Of a DNA stretch of 64,000 nucleotides, positions 52,053-61,013 are shown in pieces (the stretch's first letter is position 1; the number at the start of each line of letters is the position of its first letter). This stretch comes from Eubacterium sp. Lineage in GTDB: Bacteria > Bacillota > Clostridia > Lachnospirales > Lachnospiraceae. The notes beneath the pieces were generated by a model, which saw only the letters and a list, made by a program, of their open reading frames with translations, was not told the origin of the DNA and searched no databases. A program made the position numbers and the translations under genes. The stretch spans positions 1 to 64,000 of the forward strand of contig JAAWJJ010000004.1 in the NCBI GenBank assembly GCA_022796875.1. The letters are read 5' to 3'.

Positions 52053-52898
52053 ATGCCAGAACAAAAAACGGCCTCCGGGTATCTTCATCAGGACTTCCGG
52101 CTGTTTCATTTAAAAGACAAAAAAAATATTACCTTTCCTTTTCACTATCACGATTTTAATAAAATCATCGTTTTTTTATCGGGTAATGTAACGTATCTGG
52201 TAGAGGGAAAAGCTTACTTTTTAAAACCGCTGGATATTCTTCTGATTGGACGTCATGATATACACAAGCCGATCATTGACTCCCAAAGCGCTTATGAACG
52301 CATTGTAATCTGGATCAATAATGATTTTCTGAAATCAGACCTGTCACGGCAGACCGACATTTCAAAATGCTTTGATACTGCCAGCAGCCGCAGTTTAAAT
52401 CTGATCCGTCTGGATGCCGCTCTGCAAAATAAGATCCGGGAACTTTTGCACACGTTGGAACATTCCCTGCAAAGTGAGGAATATGGCAGTGATATTTTGA
52501 GCCACACTTACTTTTTACAGCTTATGGTATATTTAAACCGGATTTTTGCCGACCCGGAATATCGGTTAGATACCGCAGCGTCAGAATCCAATCAACAAAT
52601 GGACCATATCCTTTCCTACCTGAATACACACTATACACAAGAGCTTCAAGTTGCTTCACTGGCAGAACATTTTTATTTAAGCCCTTCTTATCTGATGCAC
52701 AAATTTAAAGCCGTTACCGGATATACATTACATCAGTACATTATCCGGAAACGGCTCTTATCGGCAAGCAAACTGATTCAATCCGGTACTCCGGTCATGA
52801 AAGCGTCTGCTCAGTGCGGTTTTTCTGACTATTCCTCTTTTTCACGTGCTTTTAAAAAAATGTTCGGATGCCCGCCGCGGGACTATTTTCGGGCTTAG
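52053..52898 (+). CDS. AraC-family transcriptional regulator
   Basis: 281 residues from the ATG at 52,053, chosen because 'GGGAG' lies 6 nt upstream; the frame is open further up without a ribosome site. Residues about 20-130 form an AraC-type cupin ('FPFHYHDFNKIIVFLSGNVT', 'LKPLDILLIGRHDIHKP'). Residues about 185-281 are two helix-turn-helices ('LAEHFYLSPSYLMHKFKAVT', 'MKASAQCGFSDYSSFSRAFK', ending 'FGCPPRDYFRA'). It probably senses a small ligand and controls itself or the divergent dapF. Its stop overlaps the next, convergent gene by 4 bp. Confidence 0.85.
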   Translation: MPEQKTASGYLHQDFRLFHLKDKKNITFPFHYHDFNKIIVFLSGNVTYLVEGKAYFLKPLDILLIGRHDIHKPIIDSQSAYERIVIWINNDFLKSDLSRQTDISKCFDTASSRSLNLIRLDAALQNKIRELLHTLEHSLQSEEYGSDILSHTYFLQLMVYLNRIFADPEYRLDTAASESNQQMDHILSYLNTHYTQELQVASLAEHFYLSPSYLMHKFKAVTGYTLHQYIIRKRLLSASKLIQSGTPVMKASAQCGFSDYSSFSRAFKKMFGCPPRDYFRA

Positions 52899-53461
52899 GT
52901 TTCGGATTCCCTGTTTGCCGCCATCGTTTCTTCTACCACCCTGGCCGCCTTAGCCGACTCATCCGTGGACTGTGCCCGCTGCAGCGTCTGCTCTGCCAGT
53001 TCTTCTCTTTCTTTTATCTCCCGCATCATTTCTTCGGCCGCCGCCTGCGCCGCTTCCTGCGGCGTTTCCACTTTTTTTACGGCCTCGGCAGGTTCCTGCG
53101 GCGTTTCCGCTTTTTTTACGGCCTCGGTATCTTCCAGTATTTTATCCAGGTCAAATTTTTTCTCGTCCAGTATACTGTCGATCATTTGCGCATGCTCCGC
53201 TTCTACCGGCTGTTTTCCGTAATTGCCGGAACGCGACTTTGTAGTCGGATTGTATTCCATATCCCTGCCTGTTTTCCCACCGGCCGCTGCCCCGCCGCTT
53301 CCTGCAGCGCCGGACTTCTTCTCACCGGCTTCTGTTCCCGGGGTATCTTCCGGTGCCTGATCCCCTATTTTTTTTTGTTCTGCAGAATAATTGACATTCC
53401 AATATTTTACAACGCTCCTTTTTAACCTGTCCTGCTCCATTTTTCTTTCAATATAATCCAT
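52895..53461 (-). CDS. Unknown Ala/Glu-rich protein beside sigG
   Basis: 188 residues. The N-terminus 'MDYIERKMEQDRLKRSVVKY' is helical and basic, followed by a Gly/Ala-rich linker (about 45-70). A duplicated 'EAVKKxETPQE' unit and an Ala/Glu-rich coiled coil make up the second half. No signal peptide, membrane segment or family that I recognise. Divergent from sigG, with 78 bp between the start codons, so the two may share control elements. A spore-related role is possible but not shown. Confidence 0.55.
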   Translation of the reverse strand: MDYIERKMEQDRLKRSVVKYWNVNYSAEQKKIGDQAPEDTPGTEAGEKKSGAAGSGGAAAGGKTGRDMEYNPTTKSRSGNYGKQPVEAEHAQMIDSILDEKKFDLDKILEDTEAVKKAETPQEPAEAVKKVETPQEAAQAAAEEMMREIKEREELAEQTLQRAQSTDESAKAARVVEETMAANRESET

Positions 53462-53539
53462 TCTATAATCTCCGTTTGTATATTTTTTTTATTTTTGTCC
53501 ATTCTAATATCATAATATTATCTGTCAAAGGAGAATCCC

Positions 53540-54343
53540 ATGTCTACTTACAAAGTTGAAATTTGCGGAGTCAATACTTCAAAACTCCCTGTCCTTGCAG
53601 AAGAAGAAAAAGCCGCACTGTTTGAAAAAATCAAACAGGGGGATACCAGCGCACGAGAGAAATATATTAAAGGAAACCTCCGCCTTGTTCTAAGCGTAAT
53701 CCGACGTTTCAGCAACAGCAATGAAAACATTGACGATCTCTTCCAGATCGGATGTATCGGCCTGATAAAATCCATCGACAATTTTGATACTTCCTTAAAT
53801 GTAAAATTTTCCACCTATGCCGTACCCATGATTCTTGGCGAAGTGAGAAGATATCTCCGGGACAATAATTCCATCCGCGTCAGCCGTTCTTTAAGAGATA
53901 CCGCCTACAAAGCCATCCATGCGCGGGAACTTCTGACCCGCCGCAATCTGGCAGAACCTACCGTAGAAGAAATCTCCACGGAAATCGGTATTTCCAAAGA
54001 AGATATCGTCTTCGCCCTTGACGCCATCCAAAGCCCGTTAAGCCTGTACGACCCCGTCTATACAGACGGCGGGGACGCCCTCTATGTTATGGACCAAATC
54101 CGCGATACCAAAAACAAAGAGGAACGCTGGGTGGAATCCCTGTCCTTAAACGACGCCATCAAACGTTTGGGAAAACGGGAACAATATATCGTGAAACTGC
54201 GCTTTTTTGAAGGCAAAACCCAGATGGAAGTCGCCCGGCAGATTCATATTTCCCAGGCGCAGGTCAGCCGTCTGGAAAAAAATGCCCTCAAAGTCATGCG
54301 CAATTATTTGTCTATTTCTCCCACTTGTCACACAGGGAATTAA
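53540..54343 (+). CDS. sigG: RNA polymerase sporulation sigma factor SigG
   Basis: 267 residues. The start 'YKVEICGVNTSKLPVL' is the hallmark of SigG. Region 2 ('GCIGLIKSIDNFDTSLNVKF', 'STYAVPMILGEVRRYLRD'), region 3 and region 4 ('QMEVARQIHISQAQVSRLEK') are intact. SigG directs late forespore transcription. The ribosome site is 'AAAGGAG'. The gene runs on the plus strand, opposite to spoIIGA-sigE, and its last 32 bp overlap the end of the convergent beta-CASP hydrolase gene, so its final residues ('SISPTCHTGN') are specific to this arrangement. Confidence 0.93.
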   Translation: MSTYKVEICGVNTSKLPVLAEEEKAALFEKIKQGDTSAREKYIKGNLRLVLSVIRRFSNSNENIDDLFQIGCIGLIKSIDNFDTSLNVKFSTYAVPMILGEVRRYLRDNNSIRVSRSLRDTAYKAIHARELLTRRNLAEPTVEEISTEIGISKEDIVFALDAIQSPLSLYDPVYTDGGDALYVMDQIRDTKNKEERWVESLSLNDAIKRLGKREQYIVKLRFFEGKTQMEVARQIHISQAQVSRLEKNALKVMRNYLSISPTCHTGN

Positions 54344-55910
54344 CCTGGTCGGCAAAAGCGCCCAGTTCTTTATTCGGCCTGCCCTCGCATTTTTTAATGA
54401 CTGCCGCCAGCCTTTGCCCTGCTGCCACAAGCCGTGCAAATATATTGGAAGCCGTACGGGATTTTTTCTCTTTTTTCACGACTTTTTCGCGGCTTCCGAC
54501 CACGATCTGCTCACCGGTCAGCAAATCGAAAGAATCGCCGCTGTAAGGTGCGTAAGCTTCAAATCCCTGCGCTTTTAAATGTCCGGCAAATTCTTCGCAG
54601 ACATCGTCGTCCCCATGCACGACAAATATTTTTTCCGGTTTCTGTTCCAGCGCCTGCACCCATTTTGTCAGATGGGTGCGGTCCGCATGGCCGCTGATTC
54701 CCGGCAGATTCAATATTTTTGCCTGTACGTCGATCGTTTCTCCAAACAGTTTAACTTCCCGGATACCGCCTAACAGGGCGTTCCCCAACGTACCCGGAAC
54801 CTGATATCCGACAAACAGGATCGTGGAATCTTTCCGCCATAAATTGTGTTTCAAATGATGGCGGATCCGGCCCGCTTCGCACATGCCCGACGCCGACATA
54901 ATCACTACCGGATGGCGGATAAAGTTGATCGCTTTGGATTCCTCCGCGCTGACCGCTATTTTGAGTCCGTCAAAACCGATCGGATTGATTCCCTGATTTA
55001 CAAGCGCCGTCGCTTCCTCATCAAAACATTCCGACACGCTCTTCTGAAAAATCTGCGTGGCTTCTACGGCTAACGGACTGTCGATATACACTTCAAAATC
55101 CGGATACTCCGGCAGCAGCCTCTCTGTCTTGATCCGCCGGAAGAAATACAAAAGCTCCTGCGTCCGTCCTACGGAAAATGCCGGAATCACAAGATTTCCC
55201 CCATTTCGGAACGTATTGCGGACGGCGTCTGCCAATGCAATGGCATAGTCCGGCGGCGCCGTATGTTCTTTATCCCCATAGGTAGATTCCATAATGACAT
55301 AATCCGCGTCTTTTGCCGTATGCGGCACTTTGATTAACGGTTTGTTAATGTTTCCGATATCGCCTGAAAACAGCAGTTTTACGGTTTCATCCTCTTCGGT
55401 CGCCCACATTTCGATGCTGGCGGAACCAAGAAGATGCCCCGCGTCAATAAAACGCACTTTCAACTCGTCACAGACAGAAATCTCTTCTTCATAAGCGCAC
55501 GGCACAAACAGGTCCAATACTCCCAACGCATCTTCCATCGAATACATCGGCGTCACTTCCGGAAGCCCTGCACGTCTGGCCTTACGGTTTCTCCATTCCG
55601 CTTCAAACTGCTGAATGTGCGCGCTGTCTTTTAACATGATTCCGCAAAGATTGGTCGTCGCTTCCGTCGCAAACACCTGCCCCCGGAATCCATGGCCGTA
55701 CAGAAACGGCAAAAGTCCCGAATGGTCAATGTGCGCATGCGTAATAAAGACATAATCCACTAACGCCGAATTGACCGGAATACTCTGATTTACATACAGA
55801 TCCGGCCCCTGCTCCATACCGCAGTCAATCAGGATATGTTTCCCGTCGACTTCCAGATAATGACAGCTCCCTGTCACTTCATGGTCCGCTCCTAAAAATA
55901 CTATTCTCAT
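54312..55910 (-). CDS. MBL-fold beta-CASP ribonuclease-type hydrolase
   Basis: 532 residues. Metallo-beta-lactamase motifs 'HAHIDHSG' (about 58-65), 'DAGHLLGSAS' and 'FSGDIGN', and the beta-CASP motifs ('SPLAVEATQIF', 'VIMSASGMCEAGRIRHH', 'SGHADRTHL') are present. It resembles the bacterial CPSF73-like RNA hydrolases. About 60 extra residues at the end are helical and Lys-rich. It follows sigE by 133 bp in the same direction and overlaps sigG at its 3' end. Predicted action: RNA cleavage or processing in the cytosol; the specific target is unknown. Confidence 0.88.
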   Translation of the reverse strand: MRIVFLGADHEVTGSCHYLEVDGKHILIDCGMEQGPDLYVNQSIPVNSALVDYVFITHAHIDHSGLLPFLYGHGFRGQVFATEATTNLCGIMLKDSAHIQQFEAEWRNRKARRAGLPEVTPMYSMEDALGVLDLFVPCAYEEEISVCDELKVRFIDAGHLLGSASIEMWATEEDETVKLLFSGDIGNINKPLIKVPHTAKDADYVIMESTYGDKEHTAPPDYAIALADAVRNTFRNGGNLVIPAFSVGRTQELLYFFRRIKTERLLPEYPDFEVYIDSPLAVEATQIFQKSVSECFDEEATALVNQGINPIGFDGLKIAVSAEESKAINFIRHPVVIMSASGMCEAGRIRHHLKHNLWRKDSTILFVGYQVPGTLGNALLGGIREVKLFGETIDVQAKILNLPGISGHADRTHLTKWVQALEQKPEKIFVVHGDDDVCEEFAGHLKAQGFEAYAPYSGDSFDLLTGEQIVVGSREKVVKKEKKSRTASNIFARLVAAGQRLAAVIKKCEGRPNKELGAFADQVNSLCDKWEK

Positions 55911-56043
55911 ATATCCACCTTCATCCTAAATGTCGTTTTGTCTGAATTTATAGTAACTTTTTGCACATCTTTTGTCAATATTTTTGGACAATTCCGCTTT
56001 TTTTGTATGGCAGCGCCTCTATAAAAATAAAGCGGAACTGTTC

Positions 56044-56784
56044 CTACTCCAACCGGATAATTTCCTTTTTCAGCCTCTTCATAATCTTTTTCTCCAGCCG
56101 GGAAATATAAGACTGGGAAATGCCAAGCAGATCCGCAACTTCTTTTTGCGTCAGTTCTTCTCCTTCCCCCCGGTTTAATCCATAACGCAGTTCAATGATC
56201 GTCCGTTCCCGGCCGCTCAGCCGCGTGATTGCTTTTAACAGCAGCTTCTTTTCCACTTCGCTTTCAATATCGCGGTATACGACGTCTTCTTCCGTGCCTA
56301 GAATGTCGGACAGCAGCAATTCATTTCCGTCCCAGTCCACGTTTAACGGCTCATCTATGGACACCTCCAGTTTGTGTTTGCTTGTTCTGCGCAAATACAT
56401 CAGTATTTCGTTTTCAATGCAGCGCGACGCATAAGTCGCCAGTTTGATATTTTTTAACGGATCAAACGTATTGATCGCTTTGATCAGGCCAATTGTCCCG
56501 ATGGAAATCAGGTCTTCTACTCCGACTCCGGTATTATCGAATTTTTTGGCAATATAAACGACCAGACGCAAATTATGCTCGATTAACTGGCTTTTTGCCT
56601 TTGTCGGGTCATCTCCCATCAGTTCATGCAGCGCCGCCTGCTCTTCTTTTGTTTCCAACGGAGGCGGCAGTACTTCCGCTCCGCCGATGTAATATACTTC
56701 ACGCTCTTTTGTCAGAAAAATTTCCTGTATGGACCGGAACAGGTGCATCTGCCTTTGTCCGATTTCCGAAAACTTTATGTACAC
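56044..56784 (-). CDS. sigE: RNA polymerase sporulation sigma factor SigE
   Basis: 246 residues. The N-terminal pro-sequence ends in '[14 protein letters not shown]', the site cut by SpoIIGA in relatives. Region 2 ('[20 protein letters not shown]', '[15 protein letters not shown]') and region 4 ('[20 protein letters not shown]') are complete. It drives early mother-cell transcription. Its start overlaps the spoIIGA end by 10 bp, the classic coupled arrangement. Confidence 0.95.
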   Translation of the reverse strand: MYIKFSEIGQRQMHLFRSIQEIFLTKEREVYYIGGAEVLPPPLETKEEQAALHELMGDDPTKAKSQLIEHNLRLVVYIAKKFDNTGVGVEDLISIGTIGLIKAINTFDPLKNIKLATYASRCIENEILMYLRRTSKHKLEVSIDEPLNVDWDGNELLLSDILGTEEDVVYRDIESEVEKKLLLKAITRLSGRERTIIELRYGLNRGEGEELTQKEVADLLGISQSYISRLEKKIMKRLKKEIIRLE

Positions 56785-57569
56785 GCTTCTTCTCCCTCCA
56801 GACTTGCCGCATGCAGCAGCATATGATATTTCTTTCCGGCAAACAGCCTTTCACTGTTAATACCTATGACCGGCTTTTGTATTTGAATTTTCCTGTCTTT
56901 TGTATGGATTACCATTTTATCTATTGTAACCGCTTTCAGCAGGCCCTCGCTTTTTCCCAGGCTGTGAAACGGAATCAGCCGAACCGGCAGGCCCGCCGTT
57001 TTGATATACTCTTCTACATCAGCGTCGCATACGATGGATACCGGGGAATTGGTATAAGGATCTCTCAACAGGTTTCCCGAATCATAAAAAGCATGCAGTT
57101 CTATCCGATCCGTATTTTTCATATATAAATCAACAACATACTCTTTCCTCTTTTTGCTTTCTGTCCGCCGCAGGCTCCAGAGAAACACAAGCAGCAGCGC
57201 ATAGATACAAATGGCCGGATAACGGAACTTATTCAAAAATTCATTTTCACTACACCACTGCCAGACACCGCCTTCCAGGAAAATCATGACAAAAACCAGC
57301 AGAACGTCCTGCAGCAGACGTTTCCAGCTTCTTATGGAAAATCCCCACCAAACCATGAGTGGATTCAGTAAAATATGTATAACGGCGACTGCCGCTGCGT
57401 ACGGCAGCGCCAAGATTGCCAGACAGGATATCGTATCTGTTACTGCAATCGCCGCAAATATCCGAAACTTAAGCTTATACCGGCGGATGACCATGACAAG
57501 CAGCGCCGCTGCCGCATCCATCAGGAAATTATTCAGCCAGAAAACGTCTATGTAGAATTCATAATTCAA
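56775..57569 (-). CDS. spoIIGA: Sporulation sigma-E factor processing peptidase
   Basis: 264 residues. Five hydrophobic segments in the first 150 residues are followed by an aspartic-protease-like domain with the active-site motif '[18 protein letters not shown]' (Asp near 165). It sits in the septal membrane and cleaves pro-SigE when signalled from the forespore. It is directly upstream of sigE with overlapping codons. Length and topology fit Clostridial SpoIIGA. Confidence 0.92.
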   Translation of the reverse strand: MNYEFYIDVFWLNNFLMDAAAALLVMVIRRYKLKFRIFAAIAVTDTISCLAILALPYAAAVAVIHILLNPLMVWWGFSIRSWKRLLQDVLLVFVMIFLEGGVWQWCSENEFLNKFRYPAICIYALLLVFLWSLRRTESKKRKEYVVDLYMKNTDRIELHAFYDSGNLLRDPYTNSPVSIVCDADVEEYIKTAGLPVRLIPFHSLGKSEGLLKAVTIDKMVIHTKDRKIQIQKPVIGINSERLFAGKKYHMLLHAASLEGEEACT

Positions 57570-57685
57570 AATTCACCTCCCGGTTTCCACTGTACTTCAT
57601 GCCACATCCATTATTATACGAAATGTATATGCTTCTTTTTGTCAAAACAGCAGTGCGGATGTTGGCTGATTGTATTAGATTTTCG

Positions 57686-57722
57686 ACAAAAAAAGAAACG
57701 GTATCAAAAACACCGTTTCTTT
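57686..57722 (-). terminator. Rho-independent terminator after ftsZ
   Basis: On the minus strand AAAGAAACGGT and ACCGTTTCTTT form an 11 bp stem with a 9 nt loop, followed by a run of T. It ends the ftsZ transcript before spoIIGA. Confidence 0.82.
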
Positions 57723-57739
57723 CATAATTTCTTTTTATA

Positions 57740-59014
57740 TTATTTTTTTGTATTTCTCAAAAATTCCGGAATCTTCAAATCTTTCTGCGGCACTTTTGCT
57801 TCCGGTTTGCGGATCCCCATCAATCCGTTCAGCGTATTATTGGCGCCGCCGTTTTGCAAAATACTGCCTCCCTGCGGACGTGTCGTCTGCGGACGCGCTG
57901 TCGTCTGCTGACGGAATGTCCCGGTATCGGTATATGTAGGTGTCACGCTGCGGCTTGTCCCTATCGTGCCGAAACCTGCAGCGGTTGTCCGGCCTGACTG
58001 TGCCGTCGTCGGAGTCGTCGGCGCATAATTCATTCTCGGCATGCCCGGCATAATTTTATTCGCACGGCTTTCCAGACCGGTTGCAATAACGGTGATTGTC
58101 ACTTCATCTGTCTTTGTTTCATCATATTTTGCACCGAAAATAACATTTGCGTTCTCACCGGCAAGTTCCTGGACATAGCTGGCTGCATCGTTGGCATCCA
58201 TCAGGGAAATATCGCCGGAAATATTAATAATCACATGCGTCGCCCCGTCGATCGTTGTTTCTAACAACGGAGAGGATACGGCAAGCTTCACGGCCTCTAA
58301 CGCTTTCTCATCCCCTCTGGCCATACCGATACCGATATGAGCCAGTCCTTTATCTTTCATGACTGTCTGCACGTCAGCAAAGTCAAGGTTAATTAACGCA
58401 GGTACGTTGATCAGATCAGTAATTCCCTGTACCGCCTGCTGTAATACCTCGTCCGCTTTTTTCAAAGCGTCCGGCATCGTCGTACGGCGGTCTACGATCT
58501 CCAACAGCTTATCGTTCGGAATCACGATCAAAGTATCCACGCTGTCTTTCAACTGTTCAATTCCGGAAAGCGCGTTTACCATACGTGTTTTCGCTTCAAA
58601 TTTAAATGGTTTCGTAACGACTCCGACTGTAAGGCTGCCTGCCTCTTTTGCAATACCTGCCACTACCGGCGCCGCCCCCGTTCCGGTGCCGCCTCCCATT
58701 CCGCACGTCACAAATACCATATCCGCACCTTTAATCGCCTGCGCCAGCTCGTCCCGGCTCTCTTCGGCCGCTTTCTGGCCGATCTCAGGCTGCGCGCCCG
58801 CTCCCAGTCCTTTTGTCAGTTTTTCACCTATCTGAATCAGCGTAGGAGCCTTACACAAAGTCAACGCCTGCTTATCTGTATTTACTCCGACAAACTCCAC
58901 GCCTCCGATATTTTCATCAATCATTCTGTTTACTGCATTGTTTCCGGCTCCGCCTACTCCAATGACGATAATCTTCGCATTAGAGTTCGATTCCGTTGAA
59001 ATTATTTCAAGCAA
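57740..59014 (-). CDS. ftsZ: Cell division protein FtsZ
   Basis: 424 residues. The tubulin signature '[10 protein letters not shown]' lies near residues 106-115, with '[14 protein letters not shown]' at the N-terminus and '[11 protein letters not shown]' as the synergy loop. A disordered Thr/Arg/Gln-rich linker (about 320-400) leads to the conserved C-terminal peptide '[13 protein letters not shown]' that binds FtsA/SepF-like partners. It polymerises with GTP into the division ring. The ribosome site 'GAGGAGGTATACCC' is strong. A promoter candidate lies about 105 bp upstream. Confidence 0.97.
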   Translation of the reverse strand: MLEIISTESNSNAKIIVIGVGGAGNNAVNRMIDENIGGVEFVGVNTDKQALTLCKAPTLIQIGEKLTKGLGAGAQPEIGQKAAEESRDELAQAIKGADMVFVTCGMGGGTGTGAAPVVAGIAKEAGSLTVGVVTKPFKFEAKTRMVNALSGIEQLKDSVDTLIVIPNDKLLEIVDRRTTMPDALKKADEVLQQAVQGITDLINVPALINLDFADVQTVMKDKGLAHIGIGMARGDEKALEAVKLAVSSPLLETTIDGATHVIINISGDISLMDANDAASYVQELAGENANVIFGAKYDETKTDEVTITVIATGLESRANKIMPGMPRMNYAPTTPTTAQSGRTTAAGFGTIGTSRSVTPTYTDTGTFRQQTTARPQTTRPQGGSILQNGGANNTLNGLMGIRKPEAKVPQKDLKIPEFLRNTKK

Positions 59015-59115
59015 GGGTATACCTCCTCTTTTCTAAACTAGTACAACAAAAATCGAATAACTGACACCTTCACTTGTCTGATTGTCCATCAACTGTGTAC
59101 TAGATCTTATATCCT

Positions 59116-59144
59116 ATCATATAATTTTTTAACGGATTACGCAA
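59116..59144 (-). promoter_or_regulatory. Candidate ftsZ promoter
   Basis: On the minus strand -35 TTGCGT (59,139-59,144) and -10 TATGAT (59,116-59,121) are separated by 17 nt, about 100 bp upstream of the ftsZ start. The leader also contains an inverted ACTAGTAC / GTACTAG pair that could fold. Confidence 0.5.
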
Positions 59145-59163
59145 CAAAAAAATCAGAAATCCC

Positions 59164-59907
59164 TTAAATTTTTTCGAATACGATATCCGTCGTTTCCTGT
59201 GACCAGTCTTCCAAATGAAGGACGCCGCTCATTCCTGACAGCTGCGGCATGATTTCCGACATCCGCACTACTTTTTCGTTCAGGTTCCCGGCGTCCCCAA
59301 AAGCGACCTCTATCGTACCGTACGCAAACGTCAGGGTACCGTTGTCCTTATAATCAATCCGCTCCGGTACCAGCGAATATTTTTTCAGTGTCTGTCCTAC
59401 GTTCAGCAGCGCCTTTCTGATGTCCGAATCAATCGGCAGCTTCTCATAAAGCGTCACGGAATCCATATTAATCCCCGTTACCTGCGGAACGCCTTCAATC
59501 ACATCCGCCGAAGTTTCTACGACAAAACCGTCTTTGTCAAAATACACATTCTGGCCGATCGACGGAATATAAATATACCCCAGCATGCCTTTTTCGTAAA
59601 CTTTAATATGTATCGTATGAGGAATCTTCATGCTGACTTCCATATCTTCTACAAAAGGCACTTCTTCTGTATCCAAAAACTTATATTTCAGAAATACGTA
59701 CAGCGTATTCCAGCAATATTCGTCATTTAAAATGCTTTTTTCAATCTGCTTGTCTGAATAAAGTTTGTTGCCCTCCACCTCTACTTTATTTACCGTAAAA
59801 ACTTTTGTGACTATAAAATAGCCTACGAGGACGATCAGGGCAAGAATGAAAATGACCGTGAGAACTCTTTTTATCTTTCTTTTTCTTCTCCGTTTCTGTT
59901 TTATCAT
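59164..59907 (-). CDS. ftsQ: Cell division protein FtsQ/DivIB
   Basis: 247 residues. A very basic N-terminus is followed by one membrane segment (about 16-38) and a POTRA domain ('VNKVEVEGNKLYSDKQIEKS', about 39-110). The FtsQ-type beta domain follows ('VTGINMDSVTLYEKLP', 'VERIDYKDNGTLTFAYG'-like region). It stabilises the FtsL-FtsB-type complex outside the membrane. Its start overlaps the ftsW stop (ATGA). Directly downstream is ftsZ. Confidence 0.9.
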   Translation of the reverse strand: MIKQKRRRKRKIKRVLTVIFILALIVLVGYFIVTKVFTVNKVEVEGNKLYSDKQIEKSILNDEYCWNTLYVFLKYKFLDTEEVPFVEDMEVSMKIPHTIHIKVYEKGMLGYIYIPSIGQNVYFDKDGFVVETSADVIEGVPQVTGINMDSVTLYEKLPIDSDIRKALLNVGQTLKKYSLVPERIDYKDNGTLTFAYGTIEVAFGDAGNLNEKVVRMSEIMPQLSGMSGVLHLEDWSQETTDIVFEKI

Positions 59908-61010
59908 AATTTAATCCCCCGGGATACGCTTAAGGCAAGCCCCATTTCTGCAAGCAGGAAAATGACGGACGTTCCTCCGTAACTGATAAACGGCAAGATA
60001 ATACCTGTATTCGGTATTGTATTCGTCACTACCGCTACGTTTAAGATTACCTGGAGCGCAATATGCGCCATGATTCCCACGGCGATCATGGAGCCAAACA
60101 GATCGTCCGCGTTATTCGCAATTACCATAAACCGCCATAACAGCAATACAAACAGCAGCAGTACGCAAACCGCGCCAAACAATCCCAGTTCCTCGCAAAT
60201 GATAGAAAAAATCATATCGTTCTGCGCTTCCGGCACATACCCAAGCTTTTGCATGCTCTCTCCCAGGCCTTTTCCGAACAGGCCTCCGGAGCCGATCGCA
60301 TACAACCCCTGTACCGTCTGATATCCTTTTTCATGTGCTTCCGGATCCAGCCAGATGTCAATCCTCTCCGCCCGATACCCTTTTGTCGTAATAAACACAA
60401 CGCCGATGCCTACAAACAACAGCGCAATCGCCAGGAAATGCCATACTTTCGGACTTGCGATAAATGCCATGACGACTACGATGCCAAAAATAATAATTGC
60501 CGTACTCAGATTACTGGCTGCCACAACCGCAACCACCGGGAGCGCAAACGCGATCATAATAATCAGCGTCTTAATCCTCTTTAACTGCCCGGATATTTTA
60601 CAGATCATCATGGCAAAAAACAAAATCGCCGCTATCTTCGCAATTTCCGACGGCTGGAACGTCAGGGAACCGACCCCCAGCCAGCGCTTGGAATTGTTAA
60701 TCTCCACACCGATAAACGGCACTGCCGCACACAGTATAAATGACAAAACATAGCTTGCCGTTGCAAATTTCTTTAATTTATGGTAATCAATCCTTGCCAG
60801 AATAATCATCGCCACAACACCGAGCAGAATAGAACGCAGCTGGCGTTTCAGATAATACATGGAATCACCGAATTTATCATACGCTTCGTAAGAACTGGTA
60901 CTGTAGAGCATCACCATGCCAAATCCCAATAGTACGACTATCAGAAAAAGCAGTGTAAAATCAAAATATACTTTTTTCTTTTCGGGGCTGTTCTGCCTGT
61001 TACGACTCAT
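59904..61010 (-). CDS. ftsW: SEDS peptidoglycan polymerase FtsW/SpoVE
   Basis: 368 residues with ten hydrophobic segments. SEDS motifs: 'NNSKRWLGVGSLTFQPSEIA' (about 115-135), 'AEAQNDMIFSIICEELGLFG'-type loop (about 240-260) and the ending 'NTGIILPFISYGGTSVIFLL'. It polymerises lipid II together with a class B PBP, here encoded a few genes upstream. FtsW and SpoVE cannot be told apart by sequence alone; the dcw position fits either. It lies 4 bp after murD. Confidence 0.9.
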   Translation of the reverse strand: MSRNRQNSPEKKKVYFDFTLLFLIVVLLGFGMVMLYSTSSYEAYDKFGDSMYYLKRQLRSILLGVVAMIILARIDYHKLKKFATASYVLSFILCAAVPFIGVEINNSKRWLGVGSLTFQPSEIAKIAAILFFAMMICKISGQLKRIKTLIIMIAFALPVVAVVAASNLSTAIIIFGIVVVMAFIASPKVWHFLAIALLFVGIGVVFITTKGYRAERIDIWLDPEAHEKGYQTVQGLYAIGSGGLFGKGLGESMQKLGYVPEAQNDMIFSIICEELGLFGAVCVLLLFVLLLWRFMVIANNADDLFGSMIAVGIMAHIALQVILNVAVVTNTIPNTGIILPFISYGGTSVIFLLAEMGLALSVSRGIKL

Positions 61011-61013
61011 CCG

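Noticed and set aside
59040..59112. A structured riboswitch in the ftsZ leader based on the inverted ACTAGTAC / GTACTAG
   Set aside because: Only one short stem is seen with no conserved core of a known riboswitch class.
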